In this document: positions 47,901-60,132 of the stretch, piece by piece | Numbering within the stretch: the first letter of the stretch is position 1 | Layout of the letters: every line of letters starts with the position of its first letter | The notes under the pieces: generated by a model | Databases searched by the model: none | Seen by the model: only the letters and a program-made list of their open reading frames with translations | Told to the model about the DNA's origin: nothing | Program-made: the position numbers and the translations under genes | Origin: Neofusicoccum parvum | Lineage: Eukaryota; Ascomycota; Dothideomycetes; Botryosphaeriales; Botryosphaeriaceae | Length of the DNA: 64,000 bases | Reading direction: 5' to 3' | Assembly: GCA_020912385.1 (NCBI GenBank) | Contig: CP087207.1 | Location: 930,001 to 994,000, forward strand

Positions 47901-50900
47901 CTTGTCAAGGTATTTCTTCCAGTAGTCGGCAGCGGCGCTCCCGTTGATAATCTTCTGTTGATGTTTGATGAACTGCGAGAACTTGCAGGGCATGGAGCCG
48001 CTGCTAATTCCCTCGTAGTTGGAATGAACCTCCTTGAAGATAAGCGGCAGCGACCACCCGTCGTAGACTGAGTGATGTGCGTGCCAGACAAAATACTTCT
48101 CGCCGGAGGCAGAGTCGTCGATGATCGCTGCTCTTGTTAGTGGGGTAGAGTCACCTACAGCCATGTTCTTGTTCTCGTCCACGTAGCGGTCAAGGCTCGA
48201 AGAGCTGCGCCATTGTACCTCCTCCCGGAAGACTACTTGCATTGCCCGAGAGGGCTGGCTCCGTACCACTTGTACCATCCTTGTACGTAGCACTGCGTTC
48301 TGAGCCACCGTCTTTTCCCATGCCCCCTGGAATCGTGGCACATCAACATCTTGAGGAAGAGTGATGATGTGCGCGACAACATAGGCTTGCGGATGCTGGG
48401 AAGATTGGATTAAGAATCCATCCTGGAGTGGCGTAGTGGGATACATATCCTCGATCAAGTCATTGGAAACCTTGCAGGTCTCGGCAACCTCAGCAATCGC
48501 GTCGTCTGCCTGATCTCCCAGCATTTCAAACGGTGCCGCAGTCTGTGACGGATCATTCGTCTTGGACTCCATGCACATTGCCATTTTACTAAGATCAGGA
48601 TTACGCAGTACCGAGGCTACCGTGAGGGAAAGCTCCTTCTTGCGGGCTGCGGCAACCAGCCTCATGGCATTGATCGAGTCTCCTCCGAGGCGGAAAAAGC
48701 TGTCGTTTGCGCCAATTTGGGAGAGAGGAACGTTGAGAACTTCGCTCCACAGCTGCTGCAACATCATTTCCATGTGGTTTTGTGGCTGTTGTTTCATCGG
48801 CCCCGAGGCTTCAGCATCTTCGAGTCTCTTGAGCGCCATGACAGCACCGATTGCCCGCAGCTCCTTGCGGTTGAGCTTACCCGACGCTGCCATGCGTGGT
48901 AGTTGTTGCACAAGGAAGATAGCAGACGGCACCATGTATCCTGGGAGCCGGGTAGGGAGCTGTGCCTCGAGTTTGATTTGCGCTGAGGAACCTGCATCAT
49001 CGGGAGACTCAACAAACAGCGCGAGTAGCGGCTGATGTTTACCTCCACTGGGCGTGATGATGTCGGCAGCCACAGCCATAGTTTGGTCGAGAGCTTCCGA
49101 GGCGTGGTACTCGACTTCCGAGAGCTCAAGGCGTTGGCCACGAATTTTGGCCTGAGTGTCGCTGCGGCCCAGGATTCTGATCCCACCGTCTGCTTCATAG
49201 CGAGCGAGGTCTCCGGTCCTGTAGAAACGGCTTTGCGTGGCTTCCTGACCTTTTACCGGTATCCAAGAGGGTCGGTGCACGAAAGCCTCAGCCGTCTTCT
49301 CTTTCAAGCCTAGATATCCTCTGGCAACGGCAGGGCCTTCCAACCATAGCTCGCCTACCGCACCGACAGGTGCAAGACGGCTGTCGTCGATGGTGTCTAC
49401 GATCCAGGTCTTGCAGCAAATGCTTTTTCCAGTACTCGAAGGCTCGGTCGTCGGCGCCATACCAGGATTCATCACAGCAAACACAACGGTCTCTGTTGGA
49501 CCATACCCGTTCGTGAGGCGCGTTTCTGGTGCCCATGTAATCAGATTCTCCCGACGGAGCGCCTCTCCACCCAAGATGACATCTTTCATGCAGGGAATGT
49601 CTGAAGGCTGCATCAGGGCGATGGCAGTAGGCGTCATGAATGTCACATTGGCCTGAAATTCGTTGATTGCGCCAGCCACATCGTCCATGCGCTGCTCGTC
49701 TGAAATCTGGCATATGCAGCCACCGACAGTGAGAGTGCTCCAGATTTCCATGATGCTGGCGTCAAATGTGTATGCGGCGAACTGGAGGGCGCGCGAGTGG
49801 GTCCCCATGCCAATTGCAGCAGTGTAGCCGGCAGAGCTGGAGAGGGCTTGCCTGTGCTCCACCAAGATGCCCTTAGGCCGGCCTGTGCTGCCCGAGGTGT
49901 ACAAGACATAGGCGAGATTGCTGGGAGACACGCCAGACTCCAAGGGCTGCGAAGGGATGGGGAGGCTTTCGATCAAGGAAGCAGTCACAACCACCTGCTG
50001 GATGGAGTCGCGGAGGACATGCTCGTGCTTGGGAGAGGTGAGAGCAACCGTGGCATTGGCATCGGCGAGTTGGTATTGCAGACGGTCAAGAGGCGCGTCA
50101 GGAGCAAGTGGAATAAAGGCGCCACCGGCGTTCAACACAGCGAGCATGGCAACGATGGTCCACATAGACTTTTCCATGATGACCGGCACCATCTTCTCGG
50201 GCCCCACGAGGAACTGCTTCAAATGGGCGGCCAGGCGTGATGCTGCCGCATCCAATTGGCTGTAAGTGAGCTGGCCATCCCAGGCTTGGATTGCAACGCT
50301 GTCCGGGTGCTGTTGCGCATTCTCGCTAATGACCGAATGGATGCAGGCATCCCAAGGCTCTCTTGCCGCGCTGTTCCAGCTCTGGATGGCGGATGCGTCC
50401 TTCTCGCTGAGGGTGTCCAGACGTCCCACGGAAACATTGGGTGCGTGCACGACGGCATCGAGGACCTTGGCAAAGGTTGCAGCGATATTCTGCGCGTGAG
50501 CGGGTGCGATTTTGGAGGAGCGACAGCCGAGTGAGAGCAGGATGTCGGAGTCCGTGAGCGTGCAGGCGACGGCGATGGTGAATTCGGCTGTGTCGGATTG
50601 ACCCAACTCGCGCGCCGAAACCTGCGACGACTGCCCCGCCCGCTCTGCGCGTCTCTGCACCGACATGACCGTATCGAACAGCCCATCGGCCCCAGTTCCC
50701 AGCGCGTGCTGGATCTCGGAAAGCGGGCAGGCCATGTGCGGAAGGTCCTCAAGGCCCTCCTCCTGCACTTTCTTGAGCAGCTGCACGCCCGTCGTCTCAC
50801 CTGGCACCCGCGCCGCACACACGGCGATGTTGGTGAAAAGGCCCACCATGTCCTCGATGCCATCAATCTCGACATCGCGACCGCTGCCCAGGTATCCGAA

Positions 50901-53900
50901 ACACGGCCGCTCGGTGCCTGTGTACTGCCGGAGGACGAGTGCCCATGCGGTCTTCAACAGGTCTGCAAGCGTCAGGCCGTAGTCGCGGCAGAAGGTTCGG
51001 AGCTTCTGCGAGTCAACTTGCGGCACCGCTATTTCGCACACTTCGTCAGGCCCATCATAGCCGTCAGTGAGCTGTGGGAACGAGCATCCTTCGACCTCGG
51101 CAAGACGCTTCTTCCAATAGTCCAGCGCGTCGTCCCGCGGGAGGCCGATCACGTGGGCGATGTAGTCGCGGTACCTTGGTTGAGGGACGGCATCCAGAAG
51201 ACCATCGTATGCGCGTTCCAAGTCCTGCAGCAGGGGAGTCGAAGAGAATCCGTCAATTAGCACGTGGTTTATGTCGAGTCGGCACACCACTGCAGTCGCG
51301 GACACCTGGCAGATTCTGAGGTGGTGCTCTGGCCGACCTGCCACCCATTTCGTACCCGGAAGTTGTCCCAAGTGCTCCGCGTCACCCCCAATGGTTTCGA
51401 CAGCAGCGCTGGACTTCGACAACACGACCTGGTCGAACGTACCGTCTCTCCTACTGCTTTCGACGACTATGGTCCGCAATGAGGCATGGCGATCAATGAC
51501 AGCCTGCCATGCAACCTTGAGCTTTCCCAGGTCGATTGGCGCCCCTTCCTGCTTTGACTTCAGTTCAAAGAGGAACGACGAGTCATACAGACTCCTCCCG
51601 CTGATCCTGCTGAGCATGATGCCGTGTTGCAATGGTGTGCACGGGTAAACGTCCTCGATAGCAGAGGCATCATCGGCTCCGATACGCTGCAGCACAGAGC
51701 AAATGAAGTCCTGCACCTTTGACGGCGGCATCTTCAACAGCGGAAACTCAGGCGCTTTCACCCGTGGTGTAGCTTCTGATGTGCAGAGTTGCTTGACCAT
51801 GGTGTTGATTGCGTTCTCAGACGCCCGCATCCACTCCGACAGGCGCTCCTGGTGCTTCATGAGACGGTTGTATGCAAACGACAGCACCATCTCGCCGTGT
51901 CTGACATTTCCAAAGATGTCAACGACACCAAATCGGCGGAGAGATGGGCTCATGCCGTCCAGATTGAGGAGATCGAAGTCGGCCATTTCCTGGAAGTAGG
52001 CGCCCGCACGTTCGAGCTGCTGGTACATGCCGGCGTAATTGAACGTAATTTCCATGTCATGGTTCTGGTCGCGCCGCGGGCCGCAGAATTTGGAGGCAAA
52101 GTATGGAAATCCATTTGCGGCAATGCGGTCTCGCGCATCCTGGGTGTCAATCAGAGTACTGATGGGATCCTGCTGGTTGATTGCCGAGACAAGGATTGGC
52201 GTGATGGTGGTGAACCATGAAACGGTCGAGGAAAGGTCAATGGTGTCGTTCCAAGGCTCTCTTCCATGACCTTCAACATAGAAGGCCGGCATCGCTCGCT
52301 CTGGGAATACCGTTCGGAAACCGTGAATCACACCAGCCAGCAGGATATCTGCCGCGCTCGCTTCCTGGCCAGAGTTGCCCATATCACCCATCATGAGGGC
52401 GGAAATATCCCTGCTGATGGCCAGAGTTTCAACGACCATGTCCCCCCAAACGTTTGATCCTCCATCCAGACCCCAGAATGAAAGGTCAGGCGCGGGAAGG
52501 TCGTAAGGCAAGGATGTTTCCGTTTTGGACAGAGTCTTGACATACATCTCCTGCTGCTTAACCCATTTCTGGAAAGAGTAGGACATCTGGAGCGAATTCT
52601 TGCCGGATCGGAGTATCTGCTCTGTCTGGAGAAGCATCACTCGGAACGAGACGAAGTCCGTCACTAGGTGGTGGCCGCATACAAATAACAGCTGCTCTCC
52701 CCGCATCTGGATGAACTCGGCACGAACCAGAGGGCCATCCTGTATGTCGAGGCTTCTCTGGCTCTTGGATATCAGCGGCATCAGCTCTGTGAGGTCGGAG
52801 ATGTTGTGGAAGTCCATCGCAAAGGAGCCGTCGACATCGTCCGTGATGGTCTGAAACCAGCGACCTTTTCTATCTTTGAAAAACCGCGCTCGAAGCATGC
52901 CATGCCGGGCAACGACCGCTTTGAGGGCTGCTACGAGAGCCTCCGCCTTGACTCTCTTGGTGACTCTCAACAAGTAGCTGATGTTGTACTGGTTCTCTCC
53001 CTCGGGAGAGATGTCGAAGAAGAGCTGTTGTATGGGCGAAAGCTTGAAAGGGGTGTCAAGCTCCTCTTCGTACTGCTCGGGTGCGCTGGAAGTTCCTGTT
53101 TGCAGCATTGCTCCCTCATCCTGAGCAAGACCGCTTGCCAATGCCTCTATAGTCTTCGCCTGGAGGATGCGCTGGACGGAGAGCTTGAAGCCAATGGTTC
53201 TTGCTTGCGAGACGATTTGCATGGCGGAAATCGAGTCGCCGCCAAGGCTCTGAAAAGTCTTTCCCAGCCCAATCGTCTCTTCGGGCAAGTTTAGCACACT
53301 GCTCCACAAACCCCGGAGCGCCGCTTCTGTTGAATTTGCCTCACGCTCAGCTTGCGTGGGACGGGCTTCCGCAAGTCGTGCAGCGCCAACCGACTGGAGC
53401 TGCTTACGATCGACCTTGCCATTGAGCGTGATTGGAATCTCGCGAAGGGCAAAATACGCAGATGGTATCATGAAGCTTGGAAGCTCTTCCTTGGCGCGCT
53501 TTTCAACCTCCATCATTCTTGCCTCGACGCGTCTCTGAGCTTCCGACTCGTCTGCGCCAAGATCGGGGGACGCGACAAATGCCACGAGTATGGACTTATC
53601 CTGCGCCGGCTTGGCAAGCTCCACAACAAAATGCTCCGAGGTGTCCAAAAATTGCTGAAATTTGTGCTCGATCTCACCGAGCTCTGTCCGTTGGCCGTTT
53701 ACTTTGACTTGGAAATCTTTGCGGCCCATGAAGACGAGAGATCCGTCCTGGGTGCGACGGCATAAATCGCCAGTCTTGTAAAACGAATGAGGTCCGGCTT
53801 CGTTTGGGTTTAAGTCCTGATGCCAGGTAGGTCTGCTAATGAATGCTGCAGCAGTCTTCTCGGCTTCGTTGAGGTAACCCCTTCCAACATGTGGTCCTTC

Positions 53901-55018
53901 GACAACCAGCTCGCCGATCTCGCCGTCCGCGAGTAGCCTCTGGTGATCATCCGGATCCACCACCCAGCAGCGTCCTATGAACGGCTTGCCGATGCTCCTG
54001 TGATCGCTCGAGGTAGTCATCGGTTCCGTGCAGGTGCACGCAATGGTGGTCTCCGAAGGACCATACATGCCGATCATCTTGACCTTGTCCGCCCAGCGCT
54101 CCACAAGAAGCGCCTGCATCGCCTCGCCGCCGCTGACCAGTGTCTTCAGCGTGGGCATGCTATCCACTGGTAGAAGCTTGATGAACGAGGGCGTCAAAAT
54201 ACTCCAACTAACGCGCAGCTCATTGGCAGCATGCACGAGCGCAGCGCTATCGAGGCGCTCGGAGTCAGACACGACGCACACGGTTCCACCAGCTACTAAT
54301 GTACCCAGTATTTCCAGTATCGATGCGTCGAAGCTGTAGGAGGCGAACTGCAGAGACCGCATATCTTGACTGAACCGAGCCGGGCCGGCCCAGCCGTTGA
54401 AGCAGTGGTGGAAGGAACGGTGCTCGATGAGCACACCTTTCGGCTCGCCTGTGCTTCCGGAGGTGAAGACGGCGTAGACGAGATTTGACGGCTGAACCTC
54501 CTCGTTGACGACCGTCAAAATTTCACTGGGAGGTGGGAATCCTGAAAGGGACTCCGCATCCAGCCGCAAAGTTGTCTTGAGGAGTGGAGCAAGTCGTTGG
54601 TGGCAAGCGGTGGAGGTGATGGCTACCTCAGCGTCTGTCTTGCGGATGATTACCCGCATCCTTTCGTCTGGATATGATGGATCCAAAAGAACAAAGGCCG
54701 CTCCTGCCTTGAGGACGGCGAAGATTGCAACGACTGTCAGGTTTGCGTTAGCATTGCTTCAAGATCGCCACAGAAAGAGAGGAAATACTCACCCGTCCAG
54801 ATGGACTTTTCGAAGCACAGAAGGACAAACTTGTCCGGTCCTGCACCGTTTGCCCTCAGCTGGCACGCAACACGGTTGGCGGCCTCGTCGAAGGCTTGGT
54901 AAGAAAGCGATTCGCCTTTGGAAGAAGCCACCGCCTCATCATGAGGGCGCTCCAGCACGTGTCTTTCGATTAAATGATGGACGCAAGTCTCAGAAGCGTC
55001 AAGATTAGAGGAAGCCAT
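37209..55018 (-). CDS. Five-module non-ribosomal peptide synthetase
   Basis: Exon 1 is 55018-54793; a 59-nt intron (donor GTGAGT, acceptor CTGACAG) is followed by exon 2, 54733-37209. The protein has 5,916 residues. Domain order is A1-T1-E-C1-A2-T2-C2-A3-T3-C3-A4-T4-C4-A5-T5-C5-T6. Carrier serines lie in GGDS at residues about 576, 2095, 3161, 4239 and 5316. The E domain has HHLVTDF (about 761) and FNYAG (about 972). Each A domain carries SGSTGxPKG. There is no thioesterase or reductase, so release is probably by C5, as in fungal cyclising synthetases. The initiation module has no C domain. The layout extends that known for HC-toxin synthetase by one module. The peptide is predicted to contain five residues, the first in D form. 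Divergent tailoring genes begin 486 bases from its start. Product unknown. Confidence 0.96.
38920..42149 (-). other. NRPS module 5: C4-A5-T5
   Basis: C4 has HHAIFDR (Gly replaced by Arg). A5 has FTSGSTGEPKG near 4891, LYGSAE and again Gly at the Asp235 position; aligned code G-A-M-F-T-G-L-V-I-K. T5 serine is about 5316. Confidence 0.7.
42150..45399 (-). other. NRPS module 4: C3-A4-T4
   Basis: C3 has HHAVYDA (Gly after Asp replaced by Ala). A4 has FTSGSTGEPKG near 3819 but GYGQAE in place of YGPTE and Gly where alpha-amino acid-activating domains have Asp235; aligned code G-A-I-V-V-A-G-V-V-K. T4 serine is about 4239. Confidence 0.7.
45400..48559 (-). other. NRPS module 3: C2-A3-T3
   Basis: C2 has the canonical HHSVYDG (near 2290). 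A3 has FTSGSTGKPKG near 2757, YGPAE and aligned code D-I-T-Y-A-G-G-V-W-K. T3 serine is about 3161. Confidence 0.7.
48560..51699 (-). other. NRPS module 2: C1-A2-T2
   Basis: C1 starts near residue 1100 (EDVYPCTPLQHG). Its active-site motif is NHVLIDG, so the first His is Asn while the catalytic second His and Asp remain. It follows an E domain and should be selective for a D-residue donor. A2 has YTSGSTGRPKG near 1686 and aligned code D-A-M-F-I-G-G-V-F-K. T2 serine is about 2095. Confidence 0.7.
51700..55018 (-). other. NRPS module 1: A1-T1-E
   Basis: A1 occupies residues about 10-520 (FTSGSTGEPKG near 163, GMYGPSET), T1 has LGGDSISAM, and the epimerisation domain spans about 630-1060 with GHHLVTDF and the E-specific FNYAG. 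Hand-aligned specificity residues of A1: D-A-L-I-V-G-M-I-A-K. The Asp points to an alpha-amino acid; the side chain cannot be predicted reliably. This module loads the first residue and converts it to the D form. Confidence 0.75.
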
Positions 55019-55504
55019 GATAATTATGGTTAAGAGAAGTGAGTGTCAGGTTCCAAACGAATGTGGGCTTGAAGCTGTGAGTGTATCCGGGTCAAGCGTT
55101 TGCTTGCAGGCAACACAGCCGGTCTTTATGCAATCCTCTAGCACCATCTTGATGTCCTAGTATGATTCGTAGTACGATTCGTGGAACGAGCTTTTTCGCC
55201 AAGTAAGGTTGTACAATGGCACCTTTTCTAGGCCCACCGTTAGGCCTTGGCACGAGTAAGTCTAGCCCACCTCCGTCTACCATAGCTTTACGACGAACAG
55301 CCTGGCGACCCGAGATGCAGCACTTAGCTGGTGCGACTTATGAAGCGGCTTGGCGTGGCACGTGTACACGAGCTCCGCATAGCCAGCCTAAATCTCTTCG
55401 AATCGTATCAACGGCACCATCTGTATATTAACGACCTGTACGTATGCCTCTTTAGTCGTTCACGCAGCAAAGTTTCCTGCCTTGAACCATCACCAACGGC
55501 ACGC
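55019..55504. promoter_or_regulatory. Divergent NRPS / aldo-keto reductase promoter
   Basis: 486 bases separate the two starts. Two adjacent 12-base repeats (TATGATTCGTAG 55162-55173, TACGATTCGTGG 55174-55185) are echoed by ATACGATTCG on the minus strand at 55399-55408. A perfect palindrome CGTGTACACG (55361-55370) overlaps an E-box CACGTG (55359-55364). These are plausible sites for a pathway regulator; none lies within the window's cluster part. Confidence 0.5.
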
Positions 55505-56992
55505 ATGGGACGCGACGCACAGCCCACCACCGCAACCATTGTCAGCTCTCAGGGATCTCCAAGTCCTGCGGTGCATACTTTTCCAGTGACACCGTCCGAC
55601 AGCGAGGAAGAAATCACAATGCTTCGCACCCTACGAAATCCTGCCGCAGCCGCAAGTGCGGGCACGCGCACTTTGCCCCGCCTGGAGAAGCCGCTGACAC
55701 AAGCGGCTGTGAAGCTCAATTCGCAGACGCTGCAGGAGATGCCACCATCTCTTTGCAGATCCATCAACCAAAGTCGAGCTGAGTACAGACGGCTTGGAAA
55801 CAGCGGACTGCGCATTTCTAACCCCATTCTGGGGGGAATGCACATTGGCACTTCCAAGTGGTTCGACTGGGTACTGGACGAAGGACAGGCAATTGCTCTG
55901 CTGAAGGAAGCGTATGACCGGGGGATCAACACGGTAAGCAGTGATCCGCTCCCAATTGACGGCTCTGACTGACTTGAAACGCGTTGCAGTGGGACACGGC
56001 AAACGTCTACTCGAACGGAGAGTCGGAGCGTGTCATGGGCAAAGCGCTGAGGGTCCACCGCATTCCTAGGCACAAAGTTGTCCTCATGACCAAGTGCTTC
56101 CGGCCAGTGACGGATCCAGATGTCGATCCAAATCCGGGGAGCATAATGGCGATGTTCGGGGAGGCCGCACAGACGAGCAAAGACTATGTAAATCAATGCG
56201 GTGAGTTCCGAGGGCATCTTAACCACTTTCGTTTCCTAATTTGGTATTTCCAGGACTCTCCAGGGCAGCCATTTTCAAGCAGGTGCAGGACTCGTTGGAG
56301 CGGCTCGAGACCGACTACATCGACGTGCTGCAGATTCACCGCTTCGACCACAACGTTCCTCCCGAGGAGACGATGAAGGCGCTGCACGACCTCATCCAGG
56401 CCAACAAAGTCCGGTACATTGGCGCGAGCTCCATGTGGGCGCATGAGTTCGCCATCCTCCAGCAGGTCGCCGAGCGCAACGGGTGGACCAAGTTCGTGTC
56501 AATGCAGAACCACTACAACCTGCTCTACCGTGAAGAAGAACGCGAAATGAACAAGTACTGCAACATGACTGGGGTGGGGCTGATTCCGGTACGTGTTGTG
56601 CTGACCTTCCTGGAAGGAGTTTGAGGAGCCGCGTACGCTGACGATGGACAACGCAGTGGAGCCCCCTAGCGTCCGGCAGGCTGGCCAGGCCTCCCTCCCG
56701 CACCGTTGACACCACGCGCTCGGCGCAGGGGGCCATCTACGCCGCCGACAACGCGGCGGAGAGCGAGGAGATTTTGCGGCGCGCGCACTGCGTGGCAGAG
56801 GCACGCGGCTGGCCTATGAGCCACGTCGCGCTGGCTTGGCTGAACAAGCGCGTCACGGCGCCAATTATTGGGTTTTCTAGCGCGGCGCGGATGGACGAGG
56901 CGCTCGGGGCTAGAGACAAGATCTTGGGGGAGATGGAGGAGCAGTACCTGGAGGAGCCGTACAGGCCGCAGCGCGTGCAGGGACACTCTTGA
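55505..56992 (+). CDS. Aldo/keto reductase
   Basis: Exons 55505-55933, 55990-56200, 56254-56588 and 56657-56992 give 436 residues from the first ATG. The catalytic tetrad is D145, Y150 ([13 protein letters not shown]), K178 (VLMTKC) and H242 (DVLQIHRFD); [17 protein letters not shown] and WSPLASGRL are further AKR motifs. This resembles the fungal versiconal-reductase-like AKR group: NADPH-dependent reduction of an aldehyde or ketone in the cytosol. The AKR domain starts only at about residue 91 ([18 protein letters not shown]). In-frame ATGs at 55619 and 55739 would give 398 or 358 residues, the last nearest the family length. It is divergent from the NRPS, so co-regulation as a tailoring enzyme is likely but unproven. 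Confidence 0.9.
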
Positions 56993-57625
56993 GCCGCATC
57001 TGATGAGTCAGTTGCCGTTTTGGGTCGAAGCGGTGTACATAATATCGCTTGGCAGGGTCCGGAGTGGTTTGATTCGTGTTTGTACATATTCCACGCTTAG
57101 TGGTTCGCTTCCGTATTCGTTTTTTAAAGTTTGGGGAGGCACGCCTATGAGCGGGCTACTTCACCAATTTCCAGCCAGGTAAAGGCATTGCTCAGCTGTG
57201 AATCGTGTTACTTTTCACGCTTACAAGTCATTTCCGCGACTCGGTTGCCGCTTTGGGTAAGCCTGGCTCCGCCGTTGGGTAATTTGACACGCCGATCAGT
57301 TCCGTCGGGCCCGACGGCGCGCGCCTCAGCATACAAAGACTGCGGCTGGCCTGAAGAATAGTGGAGTATGGCGCAGAGACCCGTGGCCCTTGGGTTGCAC
57401 ACCACCCGTGCTCGGCTTCACGAATTCGCATTCGCCAGAGGTTGACCACCGGCCAGCTGCCAAGGGATACAAATTGATTCGAAGGCCTCCCACAGTGTAC
57501 TCGTACACCATCAGTCCGGTGCCTTGGCAGGCCACAGGGAATACGGATATGGCGGAGCCATGGGGATAAATTGGCACCGACGCCTTTGCTCTACCAGGTA
57601 CAGACTTTCCCATTCTGATTGCACA
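56993..57625. other. Intergenic between reductase and P450
   Basis: 633 bases with the reductase 3' flank and the P450 promoter. GATTCGTG at 57071-57078 repeats the octamer found in the NRPS promoter (55177-55184). No gene is seen. Confidence 0.5.
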
Positions 57626-59553
57626 ATGTCGTCCTCGCTCGAGACCGCCTCGCCGACGCGCAGGGCTTGGGTACCCGCCGTGGTTTTCATCCTTCTCGTC
57701 TGCTTGTTCCAATTCCTCTTACGTGGCTACAAAGTCCGGGCCAAATGCCGAAAGCTTGTGAGTCGTGGCTACACCTCGCAACGCATTGAGATGAAGTGAG
57801 CTGACCACCACGCAGCCCGGGCCGCCGCACTCATGGCTGTTTGGTCACATCTTTGTGATGAAAGAGGCCGGTCGTGGATTTCCTGATGACATTCATCCCC
57901 AGGTTGTCATGCTGGCGCTGCAGAGGAAGCATGATCTTGGACGGGTCTTTTACCTGGACTTGTGGGTGAGTGCTGCAACGCTCGAGGCCGCGGTTTACTT
58001 GATCACTAATCTCAAGACAGCCGTTCTCGGCCCCCATTCTGGTCATTGGCGACCCGGAAGTTGGCAAACAGGTTGGTGTTGATCACTACCTCCACAAGCC
58101 AAGCTCGTTTGTCAAGTATCAAGCCTCGATCAATGGTTGGAAGAACCTCCTGACGCAGGAGGGTTCGGAATGGAAGCAATGGCGGACGCTACTCAGTAAT
58201 TCTCCCAGCATCTATTTCTCACACTGACTCATGCTGACTACGGCTTTTCTGTCAACAGACCCGGGCTTTCAGCCAAAGTACCTGGTATGGTGGAGCCTCC
58301 TACAGTCCCAAGTGCTCTTACTGATCAATTATTACAGATGCAGCAGGTTCCGGGCTTGATGATGCTCTGTGAACGTTTCTGCAAGCAGTTGGAAAAGACT
58401 GCCGAGACTAAAACCATAATGAGGCTCGAAGTCGCGTCCATCAAACTGGCCATCGAAGTGATCGGCCTGATCGGGCTGGGACAAGATCTGCAGTGCCAAA
58501 CAAATGACAGTCCTCTTGTGGAAGCGTTCATGCGCCAGACCAAGCTCCTCGGAGGCACCACCGGCACCGGTATCCCCCTTCTATCAACACTGCTCGGCGA
58601 GATTACGAAGCCGTTCAAACAGCGCCGCAACACCGCCATCATCGACGCCGAGGTCGGCAAGATGGTCGACGAGCACTTCGCCGCCGTGGTGTCTGCGCAA
58701 AAGCAGAGCCCAGCCGCCATCAACCTCGCGCTCGAAACGTTCGCCAGCGAGAAGAACAAGCAGCTCGACGCCGGCTTCCGACAGATCTGCATCGACCAGT
58801 TGCGTCCAGTCCCCTCCCCTCCGCCCCCCACCACCAACTGACCGCCCCGACCGCAGATTCAAAACCTTCCTCTTCAACGGCCACGACACCTCCAGCACCA
58901 ACATCGCCTACGCCCACTACGCCCTGCAAACCCACCCCGCCGCCCTCTCCTCCATCCGCGCCGAGCACGACCGCGTCTTCGGGCCCTCCCCCTCCTCAGC
59001 ACGTGCCCTGATCCTCGCGCGGCCGCACCTGCTCAACCAGCTGCCGTACACGCTGGCGGTGATCAAGGAGTGCCTGCGGCTGTGGCCGCCGGCCGCGTTC
59101 GGCCGCTCCGGCGCGCCCGGCGTGAGCGTGCACCACGGCGGCGCGACGCTGCCGACCGAGGGCTGCCTGGTGTACCTGAGCCCGTACGTGCTGCAGCGGC
59201 AGCGGCGCGGCGTGTGGGGCGCCGACGCCGACGCGTTCCGCCCGGAGCGCTGGCTCGAGCGCGACGTCGTGCCGTTCGCGTGGGTGCCGTTCGGGCTCGG
59301 CCCCCGCGTGTGCATCGGCCAGGAGCTGGCGCTGCTGGAGATGAAGCTGTTCCTGGTCATGACGGTGAGGGCGTTTGATCTGGTGCCGGCGTATGATGAG
59401 GTGGAGGAGCTGTGGAGGCAGGAGGGCGTGGTGGGGAGGAAGAGGGAGCGCGCCGAGGAGGGTGGGGAGGCGTATCAGGTCTTCCAGGGGACGGCGAAGC
59501 CGGCGGAGGGGATGCCGGTGAGGGTGCATAAGAGGTTTGAGGTTGCGCTTTGA
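57626..59553 (+). CDS. Cytochrome P450 monooxygenase
   Basis: Exons 57626-57757, 57816-57965, 58021-58195, 58259-58284 (26 nt), 58338-58798 and 58857-59553 encode 546 residues. There is an N-terminal ER anchor (about residues 14-31), then PGPPHSWLFGH, WKQWRTLLNPGF (C-helix), I-helix FNGHDTSS, ExxR in KECLRLWPP (E about 386), FRPERW, and haem-binding FGLGPRVCIG with the ligand Cys about 467. Length is typical of fungal microsomal P450s. It needs a P450 reductase such as the one at 10.9 kb. Position downstream of the aldo/keto reductase in the same orientation suggests oxidation of the peptide or of a precursor amino acid. The last exon is much more GC-rich than the earlier ones. Confidence 0.95.
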
Positions 59554-60132
59554 GGCTGAGGTGAATTTCTGGGTGGGAAGTTGGAAGTGTAGTCCTGGGG
59601 TGTTCGTTGAGGTCTGGTACTCACTTGAGAGTATGCAAAAATTCCCTTCTGCTGCGAAAAGGGGGTCTTTCGGGGGTTGACACTACGGCTTCTATTCAAT
59701 AGCTTGGGTTTTATCTGTAACAATATGCATCACAGCTAGGAGAGCTTTCTCTTTCGCCCTGCTTTCTCACATGTCGAGGCAGGATGTGACATGAGGCATG
59801 AAGGTCGTCTGAAGAGTGGCCGAGCTTCGCCGGGTAGGATATTAGTGCACGTCAATCTGCTTGGCATCTATGCTTTGTTTTCCTTTCGATACCAATCGAG
59901 TCGTCATCACAGATATCTAAAGATACGGTTTTGGTGTAGCTGGGCCGCTTGTGGCGTGGGTAGTGCGCGGGAGATCGACAAATGTCGCAATCAAGCGACA
60001 AACATCGGACGTACAAGAGCAGTCCAGGCTATAACATGAACGGTACGTTCTCTCTTCAATTTCCGAGGACTTCCCTTGCAAGGAAATCCCTCCATCTTCA
60101 AAATTCTCTTCTCTTTCACCATTTACAACAAC
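59554..60132. other. Intergenic between P450 and hinge-protein gene
   Basis: 579 bases without a supported gene; AT-richer than the P450 exon. Short frames only. Confidence 0.5.
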
